Assembly (NCBI GenBank): GCA_958299035.1
Contig: CATQJL010000001.1
Location: forward strand, 53,804,333 to 53,868,332
From: Cylicocyclus nassatus
Taxonomy: Eukaryota > Nematoda > Chromadorea > Rhabditida > Strongylidae
Length of the DNA stretch: 64,000 nt
Direction of reading: 5' to 3'
Under the pieces are notes generated by a model. The model worked only from the letters and a program-made list of their open reading frames with translations, had not been told where the DNA came from and made no database searches. Below are positions 12,132 to 25,800 of this stretch, in pieces; position 1 is the stretch's first letter, and each line of letters starts with the position of its first letter. The position numbers and the translations under genes were made by a program.

Positions 12132-14982
12132 TATTGCATTGAAAAATTTTAAATTATTATTCAAACAAACGTTTCAAGAACTGGCTGCTTGTTTTATGTT
12201 GAAGTCACGTTTTTCTCGATTTGTTTTTACCCCTATGTATATTTTTACATGAGAATCTGCCACTTGCAGTCCCGAACCATGTAAATGGATTCGGTTTTGC
12301 TGCGAATTGATTTCAATTTCATGCACTTGAAATAGTACAAAAAATGCGCTCTGGAATGCTAGTGCTCAGAAATTCATGCTTCAATTTATTTCCAAAAAGA
12401 ATACGTTGTAGAAAAACATAGTTTACGCACGTTATTCGCGCAATAATCAACTGAGTAATCGAAAAAGCTACTGCACGTAAGTTCTTAACATACTTCATGA
12501 GATTACCTTATTGAATCAATTTTGGATCATAGACGGTAAATACATTTGGTCAAAATGGTCCGAGTTTTGAAGGAAATAGATAGAGCAGCAATTACGGCCG
12601 AATGAAGTTGAATGAATCAACAGACTATAGGAAGAGGTTGGGCAGAAGGGAATTAAGCTTTCCTTCCGTTTGGACAAAAGAACTACTTCACCGCAAGATT
12701 GATTTCATAGATCGAAAGGGAAGGAGAGAGAGAGACAGGGAGAGAACTAGCATGAAAATTTTATAGCGAAAAGAGGCTAGATCTGTTTCGTTCATCTGTT
12801 TGAAAACCACCGACTCTTCCAATACAATTTATGAAACGAGAGTGGAGACTAAATAGTGTACAACGAGCAGAGTCTTCTTTATGCCTTTTAAGCCTGTCAA
12901 AGCAAATGTGTCAATTTTCATGAGATCTCAAGTCTTCAATTTTTTTCGGAGTAATGCGTTTGCTCAACCGTTTGCTACAAATTGCAGATTATTTGTATTT
13001 TTTTGATAATCGTTCGCTCAAAAAAAAAAAGAATTAAAAAGAAATGAAGGTCTGCAAGTTTATATGCGAAGAGCTGGCGCTTGATTATCATTCTTGAGAC
13101 ATCTTGCATTTTGTTATAGGAATTATCCATCCAAATGAATCATTACGTTTAACGCAAGTGTGACAAAGTTTTAGAGCTAAGGTTGTCCAATGTTTCGGCG
13201 TCGTTTCCAGAAAAAATTTTCTGTAATACCCCCAACCCGTAACGGCTGTTTCTCTTTTAAAACATCTGTTTTAACGCATGGATCCTCACGCAGAAACGCA
13301 AGCAGCGATGCTATGCTTCCGTCACCAAAATTTACGTTAGCGATAGTTCAGTGTAAAATTTGGGATGGAAAAACGACAACTTTTTGTAAGTTATATAATC
13401 GGCAAAAAAAAAACAAGATTAGCTCTCTTCATTTCGATACTTATGGGGCATTATGACATATATCAGGATCTACAAGGTGTGAACAGTTGACTTTACATTT
13501 TTCATGAGCCGCTTATATACAGCAATGAGCGGGTGTTCAGTTCTCATCCAAGTGTAGTTTTTCCATCTACATAATAGAATTTATCTCATTTTTACTCAGT
13601 CTGTAGCTAGAATCCGATCGATTTCAAGGCTTCACTTGAAAATTTGGCATAGTCATCTAAAATTCAATAGTTTATTTCAAGAGCTTTTTTGCTTTTTCGA
13701 CCAACACCAATCTCAAAAAACTTTCAAAAAATTCTGCAACTTTGCAATTCATTACAATCAATTTTTGACATCGAATAATTATGACGATTTCTACATTGTT
13801 TATGCAAATAGTTCTCGCTAATCCAATGTTCTATGAAAGCTTTTAAGAGATTCTAAATAATAAACTAACGGAACGCCTGCGTTATCAAATACTCTTTCGC
13901 AGTTAAATGCTCTTTTTCGATACTCAAGAAATCATTGCTCTTTTTGCTTCAAAATGAGCGGCTTACCATTGCGCTGCAAATCTTTTTTGTGATAGTCTTA
14001 AAAGTCATAAGCTCAAGGAAAATTCGGAAGTAGGGGGCATCAAGTCTAAGAACAAAGTACGTACTCAAGGGCTTACTTTGTTCGTTTACGGTTCGATCTT
14101 CTCTCTAACTTCAAAAGAAAATAAATGTCAGCGAAAGTCTAGCAAGATGTATAGTCAATTTGTATAATATTCACTAATGATTAACTTAAGAGTAAGAGAG
14201 AAAATAACATATTGTAAAGAATAAGGCAAGCTTATTTTGCTGTCAGATTTGGTAATCAATGAAATCGTGCTTTTGCTGAATTTAACAAAAAGAAGCAAAA
14301 TTTACAAAAACATTTCAATGTTTAGTCGTTTTATTCTGCACTATGACAGAAGAGTGATTGGGAAAAGTTGCTGGGTTCACGAAATTTCTACCACTATTGG
14401 GACTTTTATACTTCAGCACAAGGACCAATGACAAGCACCTATTATTCAGTACAAACATTCAATCTTGGATATATAAACATAACAAGTTTTGAGCAAACCT
14501 CCTCTTTGTGGTTTTTGAGTTTCTACGCTTCTGGTTCGAATTATCGACTGTCGCTTTTCAAGACTTTCAGAATTTGAACTCGCCGGCTTCGCTATCAAAA
14601 ATAACCATCACTGAATGTTGAAAGAAATTTTAGAATCATGAATCGAATTTTGAGTCTCAGTTTTTAAGATGAAGTTCCTTATGACCTCGCTGGTAGGAAA
14701 ATCAAGAATTCTATGTAGTCGAATATTACACCAACGAATCAAAATTGGGAAAGTTCTAGTCTTCGATTAGGGCCAAAAACGATGAGACCCTGTCGTTTTT
14801 TAGAACCGGTATCTTCGATAGACAAAATTCTTGTGTAAGAATCCTCGCTGAGGGTTAATACTTGGTAATGATGGGCGATATTTTTTTGAGGTCATTACCT
14901 TCTAAAAGTAAGCTATTGTGGTGTTAGAAGGCGAGTACTCACCTTGATGCATGCATAGCAACGTTGAAATGAAGTAGTAGAG
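12132..14982. other. Non-coding stretch, nothing recognised
   Basis: A/T-rich DNA with an A-run near 13,020. Small open frames at 13,190-13,456, 13,636-13,821 and 14,237-14,577 have no recognisable domains and a composition typical of chance frames. Confidence 0.45.
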
Positions 14983-15264
14983 TCAAGAGCGCTCGAGGCG
15001 GAGAACAGGTATTGGGTTGCCGGGTTCCAGATGCACAATATCCAATTCGTTCAAAGCATCAGAAATTGCCACGTGATTCGGTGAAACGAATCGTGGGCAT
15101 GTATTAGTGAAAATAGCGTTTTCCAGTAACTTCCAGTTCCCGTCTTTGCTTGAGTTAAAGCATTCCCAACTTTTTTCGTGCATCTTCGCTTTTCCTAAGT
15201 GGTCTCGGAAAGTTTTGACTCGACTAGAGGAGCTTATAGGTTTTTGAGTCACTTTCAGCTTTTT
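14983..15264 (-). CDS. Unrecognised coding-like exon (possible terminal exon)
   Basis: On the minus strand, an open frame runs from a good nematode-type acceptor (TTCCTAG, ending at 15,265) to a TGA stop at 14,983-14,985, giving about 93 residues. The composition is more protein-like than in neighbouring frames. It is rich in charged residues (for example FRDHLGKAKMHEKSWECF) and has a proline-bearing end (LEPGNPIPVLRLERS). I do not recognise a family. It could be the last exon of an otherwise unseen minus-strand gene or a fragment of a mobile element. No upstream exon could be placed with confidence, so the assignment rests only on open length and the acceptor. Confidence 0.3.
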   Translation of the reverse strand, partial: KKLKVTQKPISSSSRVKTFRDHLGKAKMHEKSWECFNSSKDGNWKLLENAIFTNTCPRFVSPNHVAISDALNELDIVHLEPGNPIPVLRLERS

Positions 15265-17518
15265 CTAGGAAGGAAAATAATCTTTTTTATATGAACAAGC
15301 TCTCAAAGCTAAAAAAATTGAATGCATCAATGGATTTGGTAGATTGTATTACAGCATTTTTGCGCATTTGTCTATGTAAACTTGTAAATTCTGCGGAATA
15401 AAATGAAAATATACAGTGAACCTCATAAAACAGATTAGATATTTGGTTTCCTAACCCTTTTGTTTTATCTGATGCCAAGTATCTGATTTGAATCTTCAAA
15501 AACAAAAAACCTCTTATTCGTCCCAATCGGCGCTTTATGTCTTCCCATGTAGTGATTAGAATAGGAATACCTATCAGCGGAAATGTAACTTGCTAAAATT
15601 AATTTTTTTCTCATGATTTTCGTTGAGCTGCTATTATAATCAAGGAGCGTGAATTTAAGAGTCAAGAAAGGAGTCAGGGAAGAGGAGTCAACTCCTAAAC
15701 CATTCATTTATCCTAGAAATTGATCAGTCCGTTTAATCTTGTAGAAGGTTCTATTCTGAACATTTGGATTTTCTTGCACAATTTACTGAGTCCCCCAACT
15801 TTCACATCCAGTGTAAAATATCACTGCAATCAGAGTTATTAGAGGCGTGGAAAAATTGTTTGATCAGCCAAAAAAGACCATTTAGGCCTCCGCAAATCCC
15901 TCTTGCATGTGACTTTTGGTTTCTGCTTAGGTTTCATCATTATGCATCCAGTTAGAAGTTGGGAAAACGTAAGAGAAATCTCTCAGTTTTCAGTATTTTT
16001 CAGAATGTCATTTTGATAGCACGGATTTCTTGAAGGGTTAATTAACACGTATTTTATCAAGAAGGCACTAGGGCGCTGTAGAACATAAAAGAGTACAAGT
16101 AGAAAGCTACTTCTTCCTATCCTTGCATACGTGCTGTATCCCGATGCCTAGACTTTTCGCTAAAACAACGATGAACACATTATAAACAATTCATCTCCTT
16201 AATCGATCTTATCTATTCTCAGCGGGTATTTATCAATATCAGCGACTTGTCAAGCAAAATTTGGCAACAAGCTTCAAATTTCTAGATTAAAGTCAAGTAT
16301 ACTTCTACGAAACAACCATGTCGTTTCTGTCGTTTCACTACAGTCACAGCCACAGCGGATTGTCTCCTGATTATCACACCTTGAATTTTTATTTGCATGC
16401 TAAAAATGATTGGAATTTTGATACCATAAAAATACTATAAATTCACCAATTACGCACCAAAAATTGTATAAAAGAAGCATCTGGCACCAGATATTCCACT
16501 TGTGAATTCTTAACTTTCTACAAAATTTGTGGCAGCAATGATTAATTGCATCAACCTGCCTGGTAAATTTACCATGACTCTTGGATAGAGGTGAAACTTA
16601 TAATCGTAAATTAATCAGTTTTGCTTTTCTACAAAAAGTGCAGAAAAATTTTCACACATGATCTGATTAGGAAATTCAAGGTGATAGAACTTTTTGAGTC
16701 GTAAAAACCTTTTTTAGATTACCAATTTCAATCTGATATGGTTTTTGTCAACTCATAGAGCACAGAATTCAACCAACTAAATTGCTTGTAAAAACGATGG
16801 TAAAAACAACTTTTTATCTACCCTTTAAACAATCATGCACATCTTTTTTGGAAGAGTTGGTGGCCTATTCAAATTTGAAATGTGATAGATGTTTGGACAA
16901 ATGTGGATGAAAGATTAAAAACCAAATATCAAAATGTAGAGCTACGAAGCTTGTTTTAGAGCGCTTGCGTGATGACAGAAACTTAAGATAGAAACCCATT
17001 GCATTTGCTAAGCATGGAATGGGGTTGATGAGGTAGAAGACATCTAGAATTTGTTTGTTTTTTTAGTGAGTAATTTACGCATCAGAATAGTGTAACTGCT
17101 GGGAACAGTTCTGCGAATATTTGGTTTTGAACAGTACCAAAAATGTGTAAATCTTGTGAAACTGCTATATAAGAAGTTTTCTTGATTAGTTAAAACAGCA
17201 AATGAAAATGATGATATTGAGCAGACCTTCTTTACCAGAATCTTACTACAAATCTCGAAGAGCTTACGATGAATATGTATTTGATTGACTGTGCCAAGAA
17301 CTAGATTGGTCCACAATCAGCTGTTTTGTCCAATGTCTTGTCAAAAATAATAAATGCAGGACAAAATTAACTTCGGCGGTCTTAATATGGTTGCAAAACT
17401 GTAATTTTTGGCCTTCTTCATAGTGTTGTGATCTGTAACATTTCCAGAGTTCATATTATCTTGACCAGATGGCAATTGGAGCAGATATGTAACTCTTTCT
17501 TGACTTTATTGATTTTTT
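15265..17518. other. Non-coding stretch, nothing recognised
   Basis: A/T-rich. Open frames at 15,287-15,707 (minus), 15,764-15,955 (plus) and 17,044-17,316 (minus) have no recognisable domain. No repeat or RNA gene was identified. Confidence 0.4.
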
Positions 17519-17731
17519 GGCAAAACTTCAACGATCGTTTTTTTGGCAAATACTCAGTTTGGGGCTCAGTTTCTTGAAACTTGCCAAAAGTGGTCAATAC
17601 ATATGAATTACGTACATCCTCCCTACTTCAAATTCGGCTATGTTGTCGTGAAAATAGATGTTTTTGTGGCTTCTCTGTTCGGGCTAAGCAGTACTCGAGG
17701 GACAATCCTCGTTTCAGATCTTCCTTCATAA
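17519..17731 (+). pseudogene. Decayed retrotransposon integrase core fragment
   Basis: The reading frame starting at 17,519 resembles the part of a retroviral-type integrase around the second catalytic aspartate. A stretch corresponding to the usual 'RFG-P-T-IVSDNG-QF' block reads TIVFLANTQFGAQF. It is followed by a FLE-C-KW-I-H block and then by PPYFKFGY where integrases have PPYHPQSNG. The catalytic Asp position is lost, a stop lies just upstream (near 17,510) and the frame ends at 17,731. No LTRs or reverse transcriptase were found nearby. This is an inference from motif order, and a protein search would decide it. Confidence 0.55.
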
Positions 17732-18091
17732 AGGTTCAAGAATCTGTAAAGGCACTATAATAGGGTTCAAATTGGTTACCAAATATGTATTTGTTTGTGA
17801 GAAGAAGAATTACGGAAAAGCAGTTGCTTTAAAGAGCAATTGCAAAAACGTACATTCATGGAACAGCCCATGAAATCAAATCTATTAGGTTTGAGAAAAT
17901 TCTGTCAAAAGGTTCGAGAGCTAATGGTTCATATCCTTATTATGTAATTTCAGCATTGTAGATAGAGAAGAGCGAAAGCATGGGGCCATTCTAACTACTT
18001 AGCATGGGCCTTTGGTAATGTGAAAGCAAATGCGCTAATGAACTTATATAAAAAAAAATAACGTCTACGTACTTTGAAATGTGAGACATTA

Positions 18092-18624
18092 TTAGGTTGG
18101 CTTAAAAATAATTTCGTTCGCTTTTGCGGCTCCTACAAACGCTAGAGACAATTTTTTGCCCAGTATTCGGTATCTCTGCGAAGAGAACTTCAATGAAAAT
18201 CAAAATATAAAATTTGCAAAGAAGTGACCGCAACCGCAACGAAAGAGAAACTCTGGTTTTTTTTATTGCGTGCAAATACGCAAGAATTTGTTTTTTCTTT
18301 GTTCAAACTCTTAAAATAGCAGATCACAATTTCTATTGTTGCTGTCAATTAGGGCAAACTTGTCCGTATCCAAATTCTAAATTACTGTTCTCTACGTCCA
18401 TTACAGCGAGAAAACGAAGCCTAGAAGTTGGCAGAATCGCGCTTTTGGAACTTTAGCCATATTGGGATAACCGCCTCTTACCGATAGCTGAAAATCCTGA
18501 ATACTTGTTATGCGGTAGAAGAAGCTTTAAGCTACTTCCACACTAAGAATCATGAGTAAAAAATAACTAAGAAACTTCATATGGATTTCTGCGGCAAAAC
18601 GAAATTATTATCTAGCCAACCTAA
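18092..18624. mobile_element. Mariner-type MITE, 533 bp
   Basis: Left end TTAGGTTGGCTTAAAAATAA and right end, inverted, from a TTATTATCTAGCCAACCTAA segment. TA flanks both sides (18090-18091 and 18625-18626). The inner part of the arms also pairs (AATTTCGTTCGC near 18,110 against GCAAAACGAAATT near 18,595). The plus-strand open frame 18,214-18,456 shows no transposase motif, so this is a non-autonomous copy. Confidence 0.83.
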
Positions 18625-18626
18625 TA

Positions 18627-21600
18627 TTTCAACAAAGCATGTCGTTTGCGTATACTCTATCAGGAAATGAGAATGCACAATACAATTTTATTAGCAATAA
18701 ACGTAGAATTTTTGGAGCAAAATTGTAAATGATTTGGAACGAAAATCAAGCGATAGCCATTCTACTGTCCAAATGGAGAGTGGTTTTTTTTTTCGAGCAT
18801 TATGCCAACCACTCAACCTCTTTCAATTCTAAAAGGCTCTCCGTTTGATTTTACTCTGCCCATGATATCGAGTTTCACCTTATCCCAGCATAAACCCCTC
18901 AACCTTTTCCACCCTTTTGCTGAGACAGTTTCACATGATCATTTTTTCTAAAATTCAGAAACTAAGAACCAAATCGGTTTGATATCTGAAAACACTAAAA
19001 TCATTTTCATTACTCACAAATAGAAAAAAATGTTTTTGAGCGTTTTGTAGGTGAAGTAATTTTTTCTAATGGTTGCGTGCCGATAAATCTGGGCGGATCT
19101 AAAATCCTTTTTGCCACAGCAAAATGACTCGCAGTCAAGAACTTTTCTGTTAGGTTATAATTCCACCAGAATTTTTGAAATTCTGTTACTTCCTTTCTTG
19201 AATGAAATCTTCTCATTCGATACGCAAAAAAGAGAAAAACTTGCGGTTTCTGCAGGTGCTTGAGTCAAAAATTTTTGAAAGCTCATGGCTACATACGATA
19301 TAAGCTGATTGAGAGAAGTACAAAATGTGATTTTTTTTATTTTTGGTCACTAAAATTCTAATACGTCTATCAAAATGGTCTTATGGCATACCCTTTTTGA
19401 CAAAGAGAAGTCGATAGTGATTGGACGTCTCTGCGAATAGTTACAAACTTCAATTTTTTGAAATTGACTCATTGGTTTCTGTTTTATATTGATTTTCTAA
19501 ACTGTAATTTGAAAAACAACTTTTAATATACGTAAGAAAGCATACATATTCCCATAATTGATTAGTTAAAGTATTTTAGATTATTTTCTTCCGTTTTTAG
19601 TGCAAGAATTGTACATCCACCTTACATTTAGAAAATCAAGCATATATTTGGTTCTTATGGTGCCAAATGTTCTTCAAAAACTGCTATCTTCACATCTTTT
19701 CTTTTTCCGTTTTGGATACTGTTGCGGCCTGGTCATTCGCATAACTACTCAGGGCAATTAAGAAGCGGTGGTGAAGAAAATGGATTGGGAATAACCCGCC
19801 TCAAATCTTAACATCCCACAAGCTCTGCTAGAATCTTATAAGTCAAAAGTTTTGTTGTTATACTTTGCTATGTCTTTTTCCCTTTTTCTCGATTTCAATT
19901 TGCTGTCACTCGTCGCACAACTCCTAATGCGTCACACATCTCAGAAGCGAAAATGTCATCAGCAGCACACCGAGTTCAAGATGTGAACATCGCCGTCTTC
20001 CCCTGTGTAAACATGGGGCCCATGGAGAGCGAACTAATCTGGGCATGCCGTGTTGAATAGGGCGAAAACGATTATGGAAAATGTGCTTCATCCAAAATGC
20101 ATGCCCAGCCAGCTTAAGCACGAAAATCGCGCTACATGCTCCTTGTTTTCCGGAATTTTCACGAATCCCCCGGTTATTCCACTACTTACGGCTAGTAGCA
20201 AATTCAGAGCGAGGTAGTAGACAAACACTGATGAATGCGTACTGACATTTGCGTAGATATGTACGTACATATGAGTAATAGGATATGTTTGCGCCAAGTA
20301 AGTTACGTTCATCATAGTAAGTTGGTAGAGGCTTCAGCAACTGAGATAGCAAAATCGTACTATAAACTAAAGTCGAATCACTTTTTTTGGTTTTCTTAGG
20401 AGGATTTGGTAAGATGTTATCAAATCAATCCGTCAACATATTTTTTTTGTCTTGAGACTGTGGTGGGATCAGAATCTTGTATTACAAAAATTAAAATTGC
20501 GAGAGCCTACTCTAGAATATGGTTTGCAGATGCTTTAATCCTTCTGTTTTGGTCTGATATGGATTATTACCATTGGAGATTTTTTCCTGGAAAGTTTGTA
20601 AATAGCATTTATCTATCAGTTATCGTAGCAAAAAATATCAGATAAGAGCCGTATGCGCTATACACTACATTTTACAACAAGTCACAAGGGGCCATTTTTT
20701 AGTTTTCACTTTTCACGTTTACGAGCAAAGGGGTATTCGAAACTATACGCATTCTAAGCTTTAAGCATTCCATTCCGAATACTATTTGAGGAACCGACAA
20801 AGTATTTTTTGCTGCTAACCTTTTTCGCAACATCCGTGAAAAATTGATTTTTCACTTTAGATATGCTAGATATTTTGTACATGTCTTCAAAATTGAACCT
20901 TTCGCTGCTGAAAGGGGCTGCACTCTGAGTAGCGCTGACTTTCTCCTATTGAATTTCTCATCATGAAGCTGGACTGAAGTACCCATATCTATCAGCAATG
21001 CACACTATTATCAAAGGTTCAGCGCCTCAGTTTATCAAAAAAAAGCTGAAACTTTTTGCTGCAGAGAAAAACAAGGTTCCAGAAAGAGGACTTATCTACA
21101 TCAGTTTGTAGTAATCCTATTGGTAAGACACCATCAAGTTACGACATAATGAGTCGCTAGTTAGTGGCACGCGAAAGGGACTCCGAAATTCAAAAAAAAA
21201 GCTGCGCTGTGCACGATTTATGGAAAGATCTCAAAAAGAAATTCAAAATCTTCAAGAGGACTAGTAAGCAGAGCTAAGAGAATTTTCCTCTCCATATTAT
21301 TTTTTTCTTCATCATAAGTGTGCGTTATGTAGTTCTCGTGAGCTACGTGCTCTCGTAAGGCGAGCTTCTTCGGATAATATGCCCTTAGGAGTTCTTGTCA
21401 TCTCGCCAAATCTCCCTCCAGACGAAGCAGTTCCCACAGGCTTGAGAACTTGGGGCATAGCTAATTGATCAACAACTGAGTTTCGCTGCGATTTATGTCT
21501 GCATCTATACTAGCAAGTAATGCTGGGATTGTTCAGTGACAAAGATACCTTATTGTTTAGTCTTTCATTTTAAGACAAAAGAAACTACTCAATCTTCGTC

Positions 21601-22440
21601 CTGCATCTAACATTTTGTCCTTCATTTCCTTCTTGGAGCATTTTGACAGGACACATAGGCTAATAAATCATGAAACAGAGAAAGGAATTATGACCTATGA
21701 GAATGGAGGTTGAAGATGTGTACGAAGGAGTATTTTAAAGTACTGAATCATGGAGTCTGGCTAAGGAAGCTAAGAATTGCTTACAATGTCAAGCTGCGAG
21801 CTCTTTTTCATTTGTATGTAGAATGAAATTTATCTGATATGGCTCGGAACAGCTTTAATGGCAATTTCTTTGAGAGCGCTAAAAGACTTACACTTGGAAA
21901 TAATGCTTTGGACGCTGCGTGTAACATATAAGGGTATTTTCAAAAAACTTAATGGACATTTCACCTCTAATTTTTCTTGTATCAGCTTTCACGAACATTA
22001 GGTAGCATTGTAAGGCGGGCTCTAATGTAGATTCACAATACGAAGAAAAATAGGCCATTGCTCTCCATACTGTAGATTACAGTTTGAGCGCACAAGGGAG
22101 TTTTTGAGAACAAAAAATTGGCCAAAAAAGCGGATTTGGAAGCTTTTATCACGTTAATCAGCATTGCTAATTCCATGAACTTTTCGCTTTACCGTAATTT
22201 CTAGTTCAAACGTTACTAAATATATATGTGACAGTGTCCAAAAGTTTCATACTGTCTAAACTGCCCTGCGGACGTGAAAAAAAATGTTAAATCCACCACA
22301 AAAGTTTTTAGACGCTTTGGAGATCTTCTGAAATCACTGATGTTTAATGACGAGAATGTATTGAAAGTGTTCTATAGTAAAGGTCCGCGAAATTTGGAAC
22401 ACCCTAAACTGGATGTCTGGAATTATCCTGAATGACGCTT
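18627..22440. other. Non-coding stretch, nothing recognised
   Basis: No supported gene. The minus-strand frames at 19,924-20,315 lie in a locally GC-richer patch but show no domain and no consistent splicing. The remainder is A/T-rich with scattered T runs. Confidence 0.4.
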
Positions 22441-22860
22441 TTCATTTTCTAGGATCTTTTACTTGTCTGTTTGTAGGATTCCAAGAATTGAATCGTTTTG
22501 GGCGTTAAGAGTGAGTCGTCTATAGAATCTTGAAGTATTTCCATCTTGTAAATGATGGTTTGTAAGCGGCGCTTTGGGCGTTTTGAGAAATTCAAGATCA
22601 ACTCCGTTTTGTGCATTGAGTGATTTACCTCTAGAATCTTGAGGCATCTTTTTTGTGAATAATGATCTGTAAGCGGCACGTAGATTTCAAGGAAATGCAG
22701 GGATTAAAAAACATTTTCAGCATTAAGAGTATTTCTTGTAGGACCTTACAGCAATTCATTTTTTATGACGTTCTGTACGCAGCACTTAGGGCATTTTGGG
22801 AAGCATCTTTGTTGCCGAACTCAAAATTGGGACATTATTTTGAGAGCAGAACCTCTGTTG
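22441..22860. repeat. Degenerate tandem repeat block, unit roughly 120 bp
   Basis: Three successive stretches share the same order of motifs: a TTTTGGGCGTT- or TTTTGTGCATT-like start, then TAGAATCTTGA- or TAGGACCTTACA-like, then a TGTAAGCGGC-, TGTAAGCGGCAC- or TGTACGCAGCAC-like end. They lie near 22,495, 22,610 and 22,720. Similarity drops with distance. Overlapping minus-strand open frames here are by-products. The boundaries are approximate, and weaker copies may continue to about 23,300. Confidence 0.5.
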
Positions 22861-25800
22861 GCTCGGGATTTTCAAAAAATACCGATGTCACTTTTGAATT
22901 GTCGAGCCTTCGCCAAATACTCTGTGAATGCTGTCTAAATACAAGGTACACGCTTATAATATTTGGTCGAAAATGGGCGCATAACGAAAAGGTATTAAAA
23001 AATCTACGAAATCCTTCGTGGGAATTGAGGAAATTTTCATACCCGTCCAAATCTGGCCAGCATAGTTTTATTACCGGAAAATGACTACTTAAGTTTTGTT
23101 TGTAGTTGTGGGTAATCTCTTATTCTGAAGAAATGTTGAAAAGCCTTCGTGAAGTTTTCTGCAAGTTTTAGACAGATAACCAAAATCTTGCGGGGGATTT
23201 TGAGAAAGAAAGCGAATGGTTTCTGAGTATATGCTCTTATTTTTTGTAACAAGTTGAACACTACCTTCTACGGCCCACATGAGGAATCTTTCGAACAAAG
23301 GATAACTTATTTATCATAACTATTCGGGTTTGTGCAGGAAATCATTCAAACAGATCAGTAGTGTCAAAATATCAATATTCTAACCCAGGCATCTCTAGCG
23401 ATTTGCCTTACCCGCTTGCTAACAACCGTAGGGTCGTTAATCTTTCACTTATTCTGCACTTGATTTCGAGCCTCGCTAGTCCATGCATTTTGCCTGCAAC
23501 ATAAACGAATCTTGCAGAATCTCGAAGTACATTCCCTTAAATCTTCGTGCAGCACTGTGGTGACGAGCGAACACACATAACTTGCAAATAAAGTTTTCCA
23601 GTTCGTCCTATGTGCTGGCCTGAATTCGGTATGTGTGTGCAGCGCGTGATAAATTGAATTTACATCTCATGCCCTCGACTTTTGCTTGGGTTATACAAAG
23701 CACCTCAAATTCTGCGTTTTACTTTTTTTTATTTCGTCGCAATTGTGCAAGAAAGAAGGAGACGGGACTAAAAATTGTATCTTCCCACAAAATCCACTTT
23801 CACTTTTTCGAAAGCGATTACATTCATTCTTCCCTCAATCTAATCGCTTCTTTACTTTGCGTATTCTGTTGGTCTCATGAGTGAAAATGTAAAACCATAA
23901 ATAATTTACTAGAGTACTTAATGCACAGCGCTTGTATCCATAGGGTTACATAATGTATTGAATTTTCACACATGAAAAAAATGAGTTTGGTTTTGAACTT
24001 GATAAAGTATGTGGTAACGAAAGTGTCTGAGGTATTAAATAACTACGAACCTACATAACTTTGATGTTACCTTGCAACAATGGAGTCAAAAATACTGGAG
24101 TTCTTGCAGCCTGGAAAATTTTTCGCAATAGATTTTCTCTGCCGCGTAATCATCATTTCAAATTCGGAAAGCTATAGGTTTCTTAGAATTAATATTAGGT
24201 AATAGCAAGATCATGCGCTGCTGATAATCCAACTCAGAATTTTTTTTCAAATTTTTGTAATTGTTTTGTGAACACTGTCCGACTGAAAACGCCGCAGTGC
24301 CATAACTTTTTTATCAGAAGTTTCATAATATTGCGAAAATACAATTGGATATTGAACTCCCACTCCTTGAATTAATCTACAGTTATTGTTCGCCTCAAGA
24401 CCATTGAACTAGATTACCCTCTTTGCAAACCACCCCAACTCCTCGTGTTTTGCAACTGATAAACTTAACTTCCCTTTTTTCGAACATATCTTGTTTATAT
24501 TCCTACAATGCAAGCAAGGTTCCTTGAATTTTCCATGGCGTCCTCAGTAGCAGCTGTCAGCCTTTTTGAACATGCACTCAGGAAGTGGTTATCTAGCCAG
24601 GTAATTGTATGTCGTGCACGTCATAGACTAAGGTGAAGGATGAGAAGTATTTGGGTAAAATTATGGAGCTAATTCATCCTTAAGGATCATCTCTCCATGC
24701 CTTGCTCATAGATAGTAAAATGTAAAATAGCGTGTCAAGCTTTGTCTGCAGTTTTGCGTCGTAGGAAAGCAGTAAATGCACTTTTGGTCTGTCGGAAAGT
24801 CGTGATAGCTAATGGATACTCGCTAAGGCCAGCTTTTTATATAGCCTTAGATTGTCGGTATTGATTGTACTAGGGTATAACACTATAGCCTCTTGTGTGT
24901 ATGGTCCAAAAGCTTCAAAGATGACGCTGTGTCCTACATCACGGTCGAGACGCTTGTCAAAAAATGAGCCCCAATCAAAAAAAAAAGAAAAAAAATAAGA
25001 ACAGAATACAAACGAAGTATAAACTTCTTCGTAGGTGACGCTAACAGATGTTCATTTGTGCGACATGTTGTACTCAGAAAATACTCAGAAAATGCGTTGA
25101 TATTGGAGGCTTGAGGCTCTGCGCAAGTTTCAGTAATGCTTTATTCAGATGATGAATTGCGTCTCGTCCATCTGGCTGAGAGGGGAAGAAAGGGGGTGAT
25201 TGAAAGTTTGATTTTTTTTTGAAATTCTACTATCTCTAAATCAGTGCTTTAATGATCCCTTTTCAAAGAGAGTAGACTTTCCTGCTGTGATATATGTACA
25301 TATGAAACTATCGAAGCTTTACTGTGTTTTTTCTGATTATATGATTTACTCATTTACTTATCTACGTATGTTTATGCGTCCTGCACAGTGGTGCTCCGAA
25401 AAAAGAAATGGAGAAGAAAACTATAAGAGAACTTCTTCCTTGACTTGTCCCTGACAACCTCCTAATCTCCTCATTTGGCGCCTCCAAGACATATTGAAGT
25501 TTTCTGACTAGTAGAACTAATAATCACAGATCATTCGGAGATAGGTTCCGTTTTTTATCGCTAGACCTACGTCTTAGCGTGATCTGCCGGACCCGGCTTG
25601 TTCTACATCATGCGTGTTTCTAAAGAATATATGAGGAGCTATTTCCCAGCAATTCATGCTGCAATTTAGTCCGTCAAGGCTCTAGCTGCGTGAGAAATAA
25701 AAGCAAAATGAGCATTGTCCATATGATGGAGACATCATACTATGCCCCCCATCAATTTGCTACCCGGCTATGGTGGCTGGTTAGACTCAATCAAGAAAGG

